Assembly: GCA_903896585.1 (NCBI GenBank)
Contig: CAITYI010000094.1
Location: forward strand, 1-5,572
DNA length: 5,572 nucleotides
Reading direction: 5' to 3'
DNA from: an uncultured bacterium
Lineage (GTDB): Bacteria > Actinomycetota > Actinomycetes > S36-B12
In this document: one piece after another, positions 1 to 5,530 of the stretch
How positions within the stretch are numbered: the stretch's first letter is position 1
Layout of the letters: each line of letters opens with the position of its first letter
Translations under genes and position numbers: made by a program
The notes under the pieces: model-generated
Databases searched by the model: none
What the model was told of the DNA's origin: nothing
What the model saw: the letters and a program-made list of their open reading frames with translations, nothing else

Positions 1-521
1 CGGCCACAACCGCACTGGAGACCGTCTGCTACCGCACCCATATGACCGATTTCGCCGGCTGCACCATGTGCTCCCCGAAGCAACTCACCATTAAGCACCA
101 CACCGCCTCCGATACCTGTTCCAACGGTCACGGTAATAACACTGCTGGATCCTCGCCCAGCGCCGAATTTTGCCTCACCCCAGGCGGCGGTATTTCCATC
201 GTTGTCCACCAAGACGGGAAGCCCGGTCGCATTTTCCAAAATAGCCCTGGCTGGAACATCTGCCCACTGCAGGTTCGGCGCAAAAAGCACAGTCGAGCAG
301 CTGGGGTCTACTGGCCCAGCCACCCCCACACCTATTCCAGCAATTGAGCCATCTACCTGTGAAATAGTTTCGGCGACCACCTCGGCTACGACCTCGAGCA
401 CGCTAGTTGAATCAGTTCGCGGAGTCTTCCGACGAACTTTATTGAGGATTTCGCCGTGTTCGTTGACTAGACCAGCCAAGATCTTGGTGCCGCCAATGTC
501 CACGCCCACACTAATACTCAC
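1..521 (-). CDS. glk: ROK-family glucokinase, N-terminal 173 residues (3' end beyond left edge)
   Basis: Probably phosphorylates glucose to glucose-6-phosphate in the cytoplasm, using ATP or polyphosphate. The visible 173 codons carry the ROK hallmarks in order: the phosphate-binding motif DIGGTKI (residues 8-14), GVAGPVD (67-72), the DNDGN block (106-110) whose Asp108 matches the catalytic base, the GTGIGGG glycine loop (134-140), GAAGEIGH (153-160), and the start of the zinc-binding CGCG motif (170-173), with the next codon beginning CG as expected for Arg. ROK glucokinases are usually about 310-320 residues, so a little under half is missing past the edge. The GTG start is firm: an in-frame TAG lies 9 nt upstream (531-533) and the glycine motif begins at residue 9. 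The ribosome site is only a modest AGGG about 7 nt ahead. The gene is last of six same-strand genes and starts 19 nt after its neighbour's stop. Kinase of another hexose or of N-acetylmannosamine cannot be excluded, but actinobacterial homologues in this context are glucokinases. Confidence 0.93.
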   Translation of the reverse strand, partial: MSISVGVDIGGTKILAGLVNEHGEILNKVRRKTPRTDSTSVLEVVAEVVAETISQVDGSIAGIGVGVAGPVDPSCSTVLFAPNLQWADVPARAILENATGLPVLVDNDGNTAAWGEAKFGAGRGSSSVITVTVGTGIGGGVVLNGELLRGAHGAAGEIGHMGAVADGLQCGCG

Positions 522-530
522 GCGGCAACC

Positions 531-550
531 CTAATCCCGCCTAATCCCGC
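531..550. repeat. Perfect 10-bp tandem duplication between two genes
   Basis: CTAATCCCGC occurs twice back to back (531-540 and 541-550). On the minus strand each copy ends in TAG. The first copy read supplies the last residues and the stop codon of the 84-residue protein. The second copy supplies a TAG in the glucokinase frame and lengthens the spacer to the glucokinase GTG from 9 to 19 nt. It looks like a slippage or duplication event that left both reading frames intact. Confidence 0.85.
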
Positions 551-795
551 ACTATTGGCAACCAGTGAATCGCTGATTCAGAAGCGCCGCTTGGAACCTG
601 GCCTGATTCGCTATTTGATGCAGTCTCCACGCCAATTGAACCCAATGTTGGCGGATTCACTGCCGCTAACATTTTCAGAACAGAAGTGATGTCGATGTCA
701 CGAAGTTCCTTAGGTAGGACACCCATGATGGTGTCGGGTGCACCCAACGACTCCAACCATGATCCAAGATCCATCGGTTCTACTGAGTCGGCCAT
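541..795 (-). CDS. Small uncharacterised protein, 84 residues
   Basis: I do not recognise this protein. The ATG at 793-795 is chosen because a strong AGGAGG Shine-Dalgarno sits 4 nt upstream (800-805). The frame stays open further upstream, but there it runs inside the preceding gene. The first 50 residues look like a compact helical segment (LGSWLESLGAP, then a leucine-rich stretch ending LKMLAAVNPP). The rest is Ser/Gly/Glu-rich and probably disordered, ending WLPIVRD. There are no cysteines, no signal peptide and no membrane segment. The start overlaps the end of the ArsA-like gene by 16 nt and the stop lies 19 nt before glucokinase, so it is probably translationally coupled and co-expressed with both. 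Being acidic, small and cytoplasmic, it could be an accessory or regulatory partner of a neighbour, but nothing in the sequence shows which. That it is a real gene is supported mainly by the ribosome site and the tight packing. Confidence 0.72.
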   Translation of the reverse strand: MADSVEPMDLGSWLESLGAPDTIMGVLPKELRDIDITSVLKMLAAVNPPTLGSIGVETASNSESGQVPSGASESAIHWLPIVRD

Positions 796-1736
796 AGATC
801 CTCCTGAACGGTGAAGTAGAGAGCAATGTGGGTCGAAGATAGTGTGCAATTGCGTGCTTGCATCCGAGAGCACGCCGCCGGCAATTGAAGGTAGCGACGG
901 ACTCCCATTAACTCAAAGACGCAGTGGTTGTCGAGAATCCCCACCCGTAAATCCATCTTTTTCGCCCCCGGAAAATCAATGACATAAAGGTATTCCCCAG
1001 GTCCCAGTTCCACGAGTGTTCCGGTTTTAAGGACCCGCCCCGGTGCATGGTCTACTTTTTCCAATTCCAAGATCCGACTTGGTTTACCCTCTGAGCGTAG
1101 CCACACCAGGCCGGCACCCGCCAAGACTAACTTCTCCGCCCAGGAGTTCATTCGCTTTGCAGAAACTTGAGATCCCCACAGCATTTGCACACTGTCTACA
1201 GATAAACCTAGGAGCGAAGCCTTTCGAATCTCCTTTTTGGTCAATTTCGCCGAGAGAGGATCTGCCGCTATGACAACATGTAGTGAACACGTGGCGGAGC
1301 GAAGGATGTGAAGGGCGGATTCAACCTCGGCGATCATTGACAACAATTGTCCGCGGGCTGAAGATTGATGTGCCCCGCACCAAATGGCGAACTGAGGCGA
1401 ATCCAATCTGCGGAGAATCATGCCAGTAGTTTCGAGCTCGGCGACCGCGCGAACACAATCTCCCAGAGACTCGAATTCCAGAACCGCTGATGCGCCGGCA
1501 TCAATAATGCGGCTCAATTCCCTTAAGGAAGGGAGGTCCGCCACAAGCTCTATTGGCGGGGTATCGAACCCATGCACTTGATGCAGTGCCTGAATGAAGG
1601 ACACCCACCTAGAGGTCCAAGAGTTACCAGAGTCTGCACCGGGAATTTGCTCTGATGGTGTCCATCCCAACTTGCGGGCGGAATAACCGCAGACAATGTG
1701 AAACTCAGGTACTACTTCCTGCTCCGGATTCAACAC
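780..1736 (-). CDS. Divergent ArsA/Get3-like protein with C-terminal HSP20-like domain; no visible Walker A
   Basis: The 318-residue protein resembles actinobacterial ArsA-related P-loop proteins. Residues 151-188 (SLHVVIAADP, a Lys-rich helix, then LLGLSVDSVQMLWG) fit the late core of ArsA, where a strand ending in a Pro residue is followed by a helix and the 'LG(I/V)PV...VVN' strand. Residues 246-316 fit the HSP20-like domain found at the C-terminus of many ArsA proteins: GEYLYVIDFPGAKKMDLRV, a short strand pair, RRYLQLPAAC, and a terminal LWP. The N-terminal strand HIVCG (13-17) is where GKGGVGKT would be expected, but YSARKLGW follows and no P-loop is seen. ATP hydrolysis is therefore doubtful and cargo or partner binding more likely. 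The GTG at 1736 lies 2 nt after GAAGGA and the next codon, TTG, 5 nt after it, so either may be the start. The 5' end overlaps the SRPBCC gene by 32 nt and the 3' end overlaps the small gene by 16 nt. The family call rests on pattern memory and is moderate. Confidence 0.6.
   Translation of the reverse strand: MLNPEQEVVPEFHIVCGYSARKLGWTPSEQIPGADSGNSWTSRWVSFIQALHQVHGFDTPPIELVADLPSLRELSRIIDAGASAVLEFESLGDCVRAVAELETTGMILRRLDSPQFAIWCGAHQSSARGQLLSMIAEVESALHILRSATCSLHVVIAADPLSAKLTKKEIRKASLLGLSVDSVQMLWGSQVSAKRMNSWAEKLVLAGAGLVWLRSEGKPSRILELEKVDHAPGRVLKTGTLVELGPGEYLYVIDFPGAKKMDLRVGILDNHCVFELMGVRRYLQLPAACSRMQARNCTLSSTHIALYFTVQEDLWPTQ
796..805 (-). promoter_or_regulatory. Strong Shine-Dalgarno for the 84-residue protein
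   Basis: On the minus strand this reads AGGAGGATCT directly before the ATG at 795, the clearest ribosome site in the window. It lies inside the last codons of the ArsA-like gene, so ribosomes ending that gene could re-initiate here. It fixes the start of the small gene in preference to the longer in-frame extension to 873. Confidence 0.8.
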
Positions 1737-2166
1737 GTTCCTTCAGCCCCTTGAGTGCGGTGTCCACGATCACTTTCTCCGCTTTGCGTTTGAGCATACC
1801 GATCATGGGAATTTTGACGTCTACCGAAAGCCGGTATTGCACCAGGGTCGAACCATCTTCTTGTGCCGTGAGTTCGTACTCACCATCCATGGCTTTAAGC
1901 ATTTCAGCAGTAGACAGCGTCCACGTAACCTTCTGATTTCCAGTCCAGTCATATTCCAATTCGTAGGTGTCTTTGATAGGCCCAGATGCGAGAGTGAAGC
2001 GAGCGTCAGCTGGACGGTTGTCATCTTCGTATTTACTCAGCACAGTGACAGAGGTGATTCCATCGCTCCATTGAGGGTAGGCCTCAAGGTCGGCAATGAC
2101 ATTCATGATTCGCTCTGGATCGGCGTTAATGGATATGCTGGACTCAGTCTGATCGGCCATACCCAC
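1705..2166 (-). CDS. SRPBCC (START-like, polyketide cyclase/dehydrase) family protein
   Basis: A single-domain 153-residue protein of the SRPBCC fold, in which a curved sheet wraps a long C-terminal helix around a hydrophobic pocket. It shows the usual layout: a first strand SSISINADPERIMNVIADLEAYPQW (9-33) in which the helix follows the ADPE turn, then a DGITSVTVL strand, the characteristic IKDTYELEYDW (64-74), a MLKAMDGEYEL strand (89-99), and the closing helix from MIGMLKRKAEKVIVDTALKGLKERV (121-145). The closing helix and the AMDG block closely match a well-conserved actinobacterial group encoded beside ArsA-like and glucokinase genes. The ligand is unknown. The GTG start at 2166 lies 6 nt after GGGGAG; the ATG two codons later (2160) would be 12 nt away, so GTG is preferred. 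The stop lies inside the next gene, pointing to coupled translation. No signal peptide, so cytoplasmic. Confidence 0.88.
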   Translation of the reverse strand: MGMADQTESSISINADPERIMNVIADLEAYPQWSDGITSVTVLSKYEDDNRPADARFTLASGPIKDTYELEYDWTGNQKVTWTLSTAEMLKAMDGEYELTAQEDGSTLVQYRLSVDVKIPMIGMLKRKAEKVIVDTALKGLKERVESGAGSST

Positions 2167-2208
2167 ACCGTACTCCCCATTGCCGGATTCATGCCATGCA
2201 ATAGGCGA

Positions 2209-3006
2209 TCACAGATCGATAATGTATGGCTTCTCTTTGCCATGAAAATGCCCCACGTTGATGCATTCGGTTGCGCCCATGCGTAGACGAGCTTTGAGTG
2301 GCTGGTGCACGTGGCCAAAAAAATGGTAGCGAGGCTGATATTCACGGATGTAATCTGTGATTGCTGAACTACCCACTTCGAATCTTCGGGCAACCGTGTC
2401 GTAATTGAGTAGTTCATGTCGCGGTGGGATGTGAGTGAATAGAACGTCTACCGGACCCATATCCCAAAGCTTTTGAGCATAAACGTCAGGCTCAAGCTCG
2501 TAGGGGGTTCGCATGGGGCTGGTCAGCCCACCACCGAGAAAGCCCCAGCGCTGACCGTTGACCTCAACTACTCGGCCGTCAAGGACAGTGTGACCGGGTC
2601 GTAAATACTGCTCCCACAGTTGTGGGACATCAACGTTTCCATAGGTCAAGAAAGACGGTGAAGGAAGTGCCGCAAACATGCGGGCGTACTGCTCGTGGAC
2701 TTTGGCCTCTAACTTTTCCCACCGTTGTTCCGGGGAGGTCACGCCAATTCCTTCCCATGCGGCCGCGCTGAACTCTCTTGCCTTCTCGAAACGATTAGCC
2801 GTCCGCAACTCAATATAGGTTTTGGCGTATTCCGTTCCGAATAATTCGGCGTAGATACCATTTTCAGGGTCGTCGTAGTCGAGGAAAAGAATTAAATCCC
2901 CCAAGCACACAAAGAAATCGCTACCCTCCGCCGCACGACTCACGGCATCGACGGCGCCGTGAACATCGCTGACAATATGAACCCGGGCGGTCACCGTGCT
3001 GGCCAT
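2209..3006 (-). CDS. Calcineurin-like metallophosphoesterase
   Basis: A 265-residue protein with all the metal-ligand motifs of the calcineurin-like phosphoesterase superfamily in order: DVH (14-16), GD (36-37), GNVD (123-126), His192 in FTHIPPRHE, and GHVH (231-234). A two-metal hydrolase of phosphomono- or phosphodiesters is the safe prediction; the substrate is not evident. The third motif is GNVD, where GNHD is most common, so the usual catalytic His position is Val. This favours phosphodiesterase-type members, as in other GNxD subgroups. About 85 residues separate motifs two and three, more than in minimal YfcE-type enzymes. This stretch (roughly 50-110) is rich in charged and aromatic residues and probably forms a helical cap. 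No signal peptide or membrane segment is seen. The ATG start has no good ribosome site; its position just before the first strand supports it. It sits 34 nt after one SRPBCC gene and 42 nt before another. Confidence 0.9.
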   Translation of the reverse strand: MASTVTARVHIVSDVHGAVDAVSRAAEGSDFFVCLGDLILFLDYDDPENGIYAELFGTEYAKTYIELRTANRFEKAREFSAAAWEGIGVTSPEQRWEKLEAKVHEQYARMFAALPSPSFLTYGNVDVPQLWEQYLRPGHTVLDGRVVEVNGQRWGFLGGGLTSPMRTPYELEPDVYAQKLWDMGPVDVLFTHIPPRHELLNYDTVARRFEVGSSAITDYIREYQPRYHFFGHVHQPLKARLRMGATECINVGHFHGKEKPYIIDL

Positions 3007-3040
3007 TGGCGAAGTGGCGCAACTACCAAAGGGGTCGTGT

Positions 3041-3457
3041 TCACGTGATACCTCTCAGGCCTTCAAGTTCATCCTTTATCTGCCAAACAATGCGCTTCCA
3101 TGTGGTGACTTCCCGATGACGAACCTTCTGCAGGTATCGATTTGAACGAGGGGAACCGGTGATCGAGCCCTTTAGTAGCGAACTGCCTTCGCGGGTGGCA
3201 TCAACCCGTAGGTAGTAATGAACGATGACCCCCGGAGCTGACTCCTCAATCCAGATCTCGGTCGACCCCACGAAATCACCCGCGACAGTCCAGCGAAGAC
3301 CTCGGTCTCCCCTATCGCTGTATACCGTGAGCACTCGATCGGGCCACCAGATCCGCCAACGATCGCGATCCCGAACCACCTCAGCGACCAGCGAACTGCT
3401 GGTCAAAATGAAGGTATCGTCGGTGATGTCAATGCTGGCGGAAATTGCCTCTGTCAC
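3041..3457 (-). CDS. Small SRPBCC-like (polyketide cyclase/dehydrase-type) protein
   Basis: A 138-residue protein that I place in the SRPBCC/START-like group found next to actinobacterial fadD genes. Supporting segments are an initial strand region, DRWRIWWPD (32-40), where family members carry a Trp-rich 'WWPD' after the first helix, the strand GLRWTVAGDFVGSTEIWIEE (53-72), the strand GVIVHYYLRVD (76-86), and a closing basic helix from RYLQKVRHREVTTWKRIVWQIKDELEGL (107-134). It lacks the DxxxYPxW form seen in the other SRPBCC gene, so the two are distant paralogues at best. The ligand is unknown and no catalytic residue can be named. GTG at 3455-3457 is the only plausible start. It directly follows a run of G, and the better Shine-Dalgarno AAGGAG (3471-3476) is 13 nt away, longer than usual. 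It is the first gene of the minus-strand cluster, divergent from the acyl-CoA synthetase. Confidence 0.78.
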   Translation of the reverse strand: MTEAISASIDITDDTFILTSSSLVAEVVRDRDRWRIWWPDRVLTVYSDRGDRGLRWTVAGDFVGSTEIWIEESAPGVIVHYYLRVDATREGSSLLKGSITGSPRSNRYLQKVRHREVTTWKRIVWQIKDELEGLRGIT

Positions 3458-3584
3458 CCCCCTACGATAACTCCTTACTTTCCCGATGGATATCTAGCGC
3501 GGAAAAGGGATTTCGCGTACGTTGGGACCACCTCACTTTCCTTCGCCTGTTTTGGCTCAGGAATGACCGAAAGGAACAAGATTC
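3458..3584. promoter_or_regulatory. Divergent intergenic region, expected to hold promoters for both directions
   Basis: These 127 bp lie between oppositely oriented genes, so promoters for the six-gene minus-strand cluster and for fadD should both be here. No convincing -35/-10 pair is visible. The best weak -10-like elements are TAGATA on the minus strand (around 3491-3496) and TACGTT on the plus strand (3518-3523), each without a good -35 hexamer. Ribosome sites are clearer: GAAAGGA (3569-3575), 9 nt before the fadD ATG, and AAGGAG on the minus strand (3471-3476), 13 nt before the SRPBCC GTG. I saw no obvious operator palindrome of the TetR/FadR kind. Confidence 0.45.
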
Positions 3585-5381
3585 ATGCTTAAAGAGTTCA
3601 GCGTCCCCGTAGCGGTCCCTGCCCCCACGAGTGGCAATCTCACCGACCACATTTTAGAGAACGCAACCCAAGCTCCCAACACGGTTGTTTTCTCACTCCC
3701 TCGAGGCGATGCTTGGGTCGGAGTCACGGCAGCCGAATTTCTGACCCAGGTGAAAGCTGTTGCCAAGGGGATAATTGCCAATGGCATTCAAGCAGGTGAC
3801 CGGGTGGCCGTCATGTCCCGCACCAGATACGAGTGGACCTTGGTCGACTACGCCATTTGGTACGCCGGTTGCATCAGCGTTCCCGTATACGAAACATCTT
3901 CGGCCGAGCAAGTGCAGTGGATTTTGAGCGATTCCGGTTCAGTTGCTTTGTTCTGCGAACGCCATGCCAATAAAGCAGTCTTTGAGGAAGTCGCCGTAGA
4001 CCTACCCGACGTGACCCGAGTGTGGGTTTTCGACGATGGCGCAATCGATGCCCTGACGCGCGCCGGCGTCGATGTCTCCGACCAGGAATTGGAAGCCCGA
4101 CGAGTCACAATCCAGCCAGACACATTGGCAACCATTATTTACACGTCCGGCACAACGGGTCGTCCAAAGGGCTGCATGTTGACCCACAAGAACTTCATGT
4201 TCGAAGTAGACAATGTGGTTGCCGGCCTTCACGATGTCTTCCTGGCACCGAACTCATCCACATTGCTCTTCCTTCCCATTGCCCACGTATTCGGTCGCAC
4301 AATTCAGCTTGGCTGCGTTCGGGCTCGAGTGCGCATGGGACATGCTCCGGATGTCAAGGAACTCCTGCCACTTTTAGGCAGTTTCCAGCCCACATTCGTG
4401 CTTTCGGTACCACGGGTATTTGAGAAGATCTTCAACTCCTCTCAACAGAAAGCAATTGCCGCTGGTAAGGGACATATCTTTGATACGGCAGCCAAGGTGG
4501 CCGTCGAATACAGCGAGGCACTCGACGACGGCGGTCCTGGACTTGGGCTGAAAATCAAACACGCTCTCTTTGACAAGTTGGTCTACAGCAAGATTCGCGC
4601 GGCAATGGGTGGCAAAATTGAGTGGGCCGTCTCAGGTGGAGCGCCATTGGGTGCCCGTCTTGGTCACTTCTTCCGCGGAATTGGCGTGACAATCTTGGAG
4701 GGCTACGGATTGACTGAAACATCCGCATCCACCACGGTGAACCGGCCTTCCGCCATCGGGATAGGCACGGTCGGACAACCCGTGCCCGGTGCCTCAGTCA
4801 AGGTGGCCGCGGACGGCGAATTACTCCTGGCCGGTGACCAAATATTCGTTGGTTACTGGAATAACCCCACGGCCACAGCGGAGGTTCTGGAAGCGGATGG
4901 CTGGTTCCATTCCGGCGATATTGGCGAAATTGACGATCGAGGATTTGTGCGAATTACCGGTCGCAAAAAGGAACTGATTGTCACTGCCGCCGGCAAGAAC
5001 GTTGCACCTGCAGTTCTTGAGGATCGCTTGCGCAGCAACTTCCTAGTAAGCCAATGCATGGTCGTTGGTGACGCCCAACCCTTTATTGGCGCACTCGTCA
5101 CACTTGATCCAGAGGCCGTTCCATCTTGGTTGAAGCAGAACGATCGTCCGGAGAACACAGCCATTGCGGATCTCGTGAACGATGAAGCAATGCGGGCGAC
5201 AATTCAGTCTGCGGTAGATGAAGCCAATAAGGCAGTCTCACAAGCAGAGGCAATAAAGAAATTCACCATTTTGCCCATCGACTGGACAGAAGAGGGTGGT
5301 CAAATGACACCTTCGATGAAACTCAAGCGAAATATTGTCATGAAGGACCACGAAGCTGAAATAACGGCTATCTATTCCTGA
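3585..5381 (+). CDS. fadD: Long-chain fatty-acid--CoA ligase (FadD15-like AMP-forming acyl-CoA synthetase)
   Basis: This enzyme activates long-chain fatty acids: it forms acyl-AMP from ATP, then acyl-CoA, for beta-oxidation or lipid synthesis. At 598 residues it is full length and close to mycobacterial FadD15 (about 600). The adenylate-forming motifs are all present: the P-loop YTSGTTGRPKG (186-196), FLPIAHVFGR (229-238), SGGAPL (350-355), the GYGLTET motif (373-379), HSGDIG (442-447) with the ribose-binding Asp445, the hinge GRKKELIVTAAGKNVAP (459-475), and the C-terminal TPSMKLKR (575-582) in which Lys579 is the expected catalytic lysine. No membrane segment or signal peptide is seen, so it is cytoplasmic or membrane-peripheral. 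The ATG start has GAAAGGA 9 nt upstream and precedes the N-terminal domain directly. It is transcribed alone, away from the SRPBCC/phosphoesterase cluster, and followed by a strong hairpin. Acyl chain length cannot be read from the sequence. Confidence 0.96.
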   Translation: MLKEFSVPVAVPAPTSGNLTDHILENATQAPNTVVFSLPRGDAWVGVTAAEFLTQVKAVAKGIIANGIQAGDRVAVMSRTRYEWTLVDYAIWYAGCISVPVYETSSAEQVQWILSDSGSVALFCERHANKAVFEEVAVDLPDVTRVWVFDDGAIDALTRAGVDVSDQELEARRVTIQPDTLATIIYTSGTTGRPKGCMLTHKNFMFEVDNVVAGLHDVFLAPNSSTLLFLPIAHVFGRTIQLGCVRARVRMGHAPDVKELLPLLGSFQPTFVLSVPRVFEKIFNSSQQKAIAAGKGHIFDTAAKVAVEYSEALDDGGPGLGLKIKHALFDKLVYSKIRAAMGGKIEWAVSGGAPLGARLGHFFRGIGVTILEGYGLTETSASTTVNRPSAIGIGTVGQPVPGASVKVAADGELLLAGDQIFVGYWNNPTATAEVLEADGWFHSGDIGEIDDRGFVRITGRKKELIVTAAGKNVAPAVLEDRLRSNFLVSQCMVVGDAQPFIGALVTLDPEAVPSWLKQNDRPENTAIADLVNDEAMRATIQSAVDEANKAVSQAEAIKKFTILPIDWTEEGGQMTPSMKLKRNIVMKDHEAEITAIYS

Positions 5382-5394
5382 TTTATTACTTAAC

Positions 5395-5415
5395 TGAGTG
5401 AGAAAATCTCACTCA
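5395..5415 (+). other. Short perfect hairpin just after the fadD stop
   Basis: TGAGTGAGA and TCTCACTCA form a perfect 9-bp stem around an AAA loop, 13 nt after the fadD stop codon. No T-run follows on either strand, so alone it is a weak intrinsic terminator. It may instead protect the 3' end of the mRNA or act with the larger hairpin 6 nt downstream. Confidence 0.6.
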
Positions 5416-5421
5416 ACTGAT

Positions 5422-5472
5422 TCGGATGGAGCGTGGCCCCGCACTTGTTGTGCGGGACCACGCTCCATCTGA
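5422..5472. terminator. Very long hairpin, probable terminator between convergent genes
   Basis: The arms 5422-5444 and 5450-5472 pair over 23 positions around a TTGTT loop, with one C-A mismatch (5437/5457) and one G-T wobble (5424/5470). The inner GC-rich part is CCCGCAC with GTGCGGG. Only a weak T-rich tail (GATTTCACATT) follows on the plus strand and none on the minus strand. Actinobacterial terminators often lack a U-run, so this most likely ends fadD transcription. By position it may also end the convergent gene to the right. Confidence 0.75.
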
Positions 5473-5530
5473 TTTCACATTGGTATCCATAGTTATTGAC
5501 CGTGACTAGACCGCGTGATTCGACGGTGAA

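Noticed and set aside
202..534. Plus-strand open frame of 110 codons opposite glucokinase
   Set aside because: It lies fully antisense to the clearly recognised ROK motifs, and its translation is Ser/Thr/Pro-rich with no family resemblance.
796..873. Upstream extension of the 84-residue protein to a start at 873
   Set aside because: It would run deep inside the HSP20-like domain of the preceding gene, and the strong AGGAGG points to the ATG at 795.
780..1736. Possibility that the ArsA-like gene is a frameshifted pseudogene with its P-loop in another frame
   Set aside because: The region upstream of its start is an intact SRPBCC gene with no room for a P-loop, and the frame is open throughout with a normal-looking C-terminus.
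2206..2218. Small inverted repeat CGATC-ACA-GATCG at the phosphoesterase stop codon
   Set aside because: Five base pairs with no T-run and a closely following same-strand gene; too weak for a terminator or operator.
1837..2286. Plus-strand open frame of 149 codons across the SRPBCC gene and the end of the phosphoesterase gene
   Set aside because: It is antisense to two well-supported genes, has no ribosome site of note, and its translation looks like shadow coding.
4022..4423. Plus-strand open frame of 133 codons inside fadD in another frame
   Set aside because: The fadD frame here contains the adenylate-forming P-loop and neighbouring motifs; the alternative is Arg/His/Cys-rich shadow sequence.
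5473..5530. Possible small RNA or attachment site after the large hairpin
   Set aside because: No tRNA-like fold, direct repeat or promoter is visible; it reads as plain intergenic sequence.
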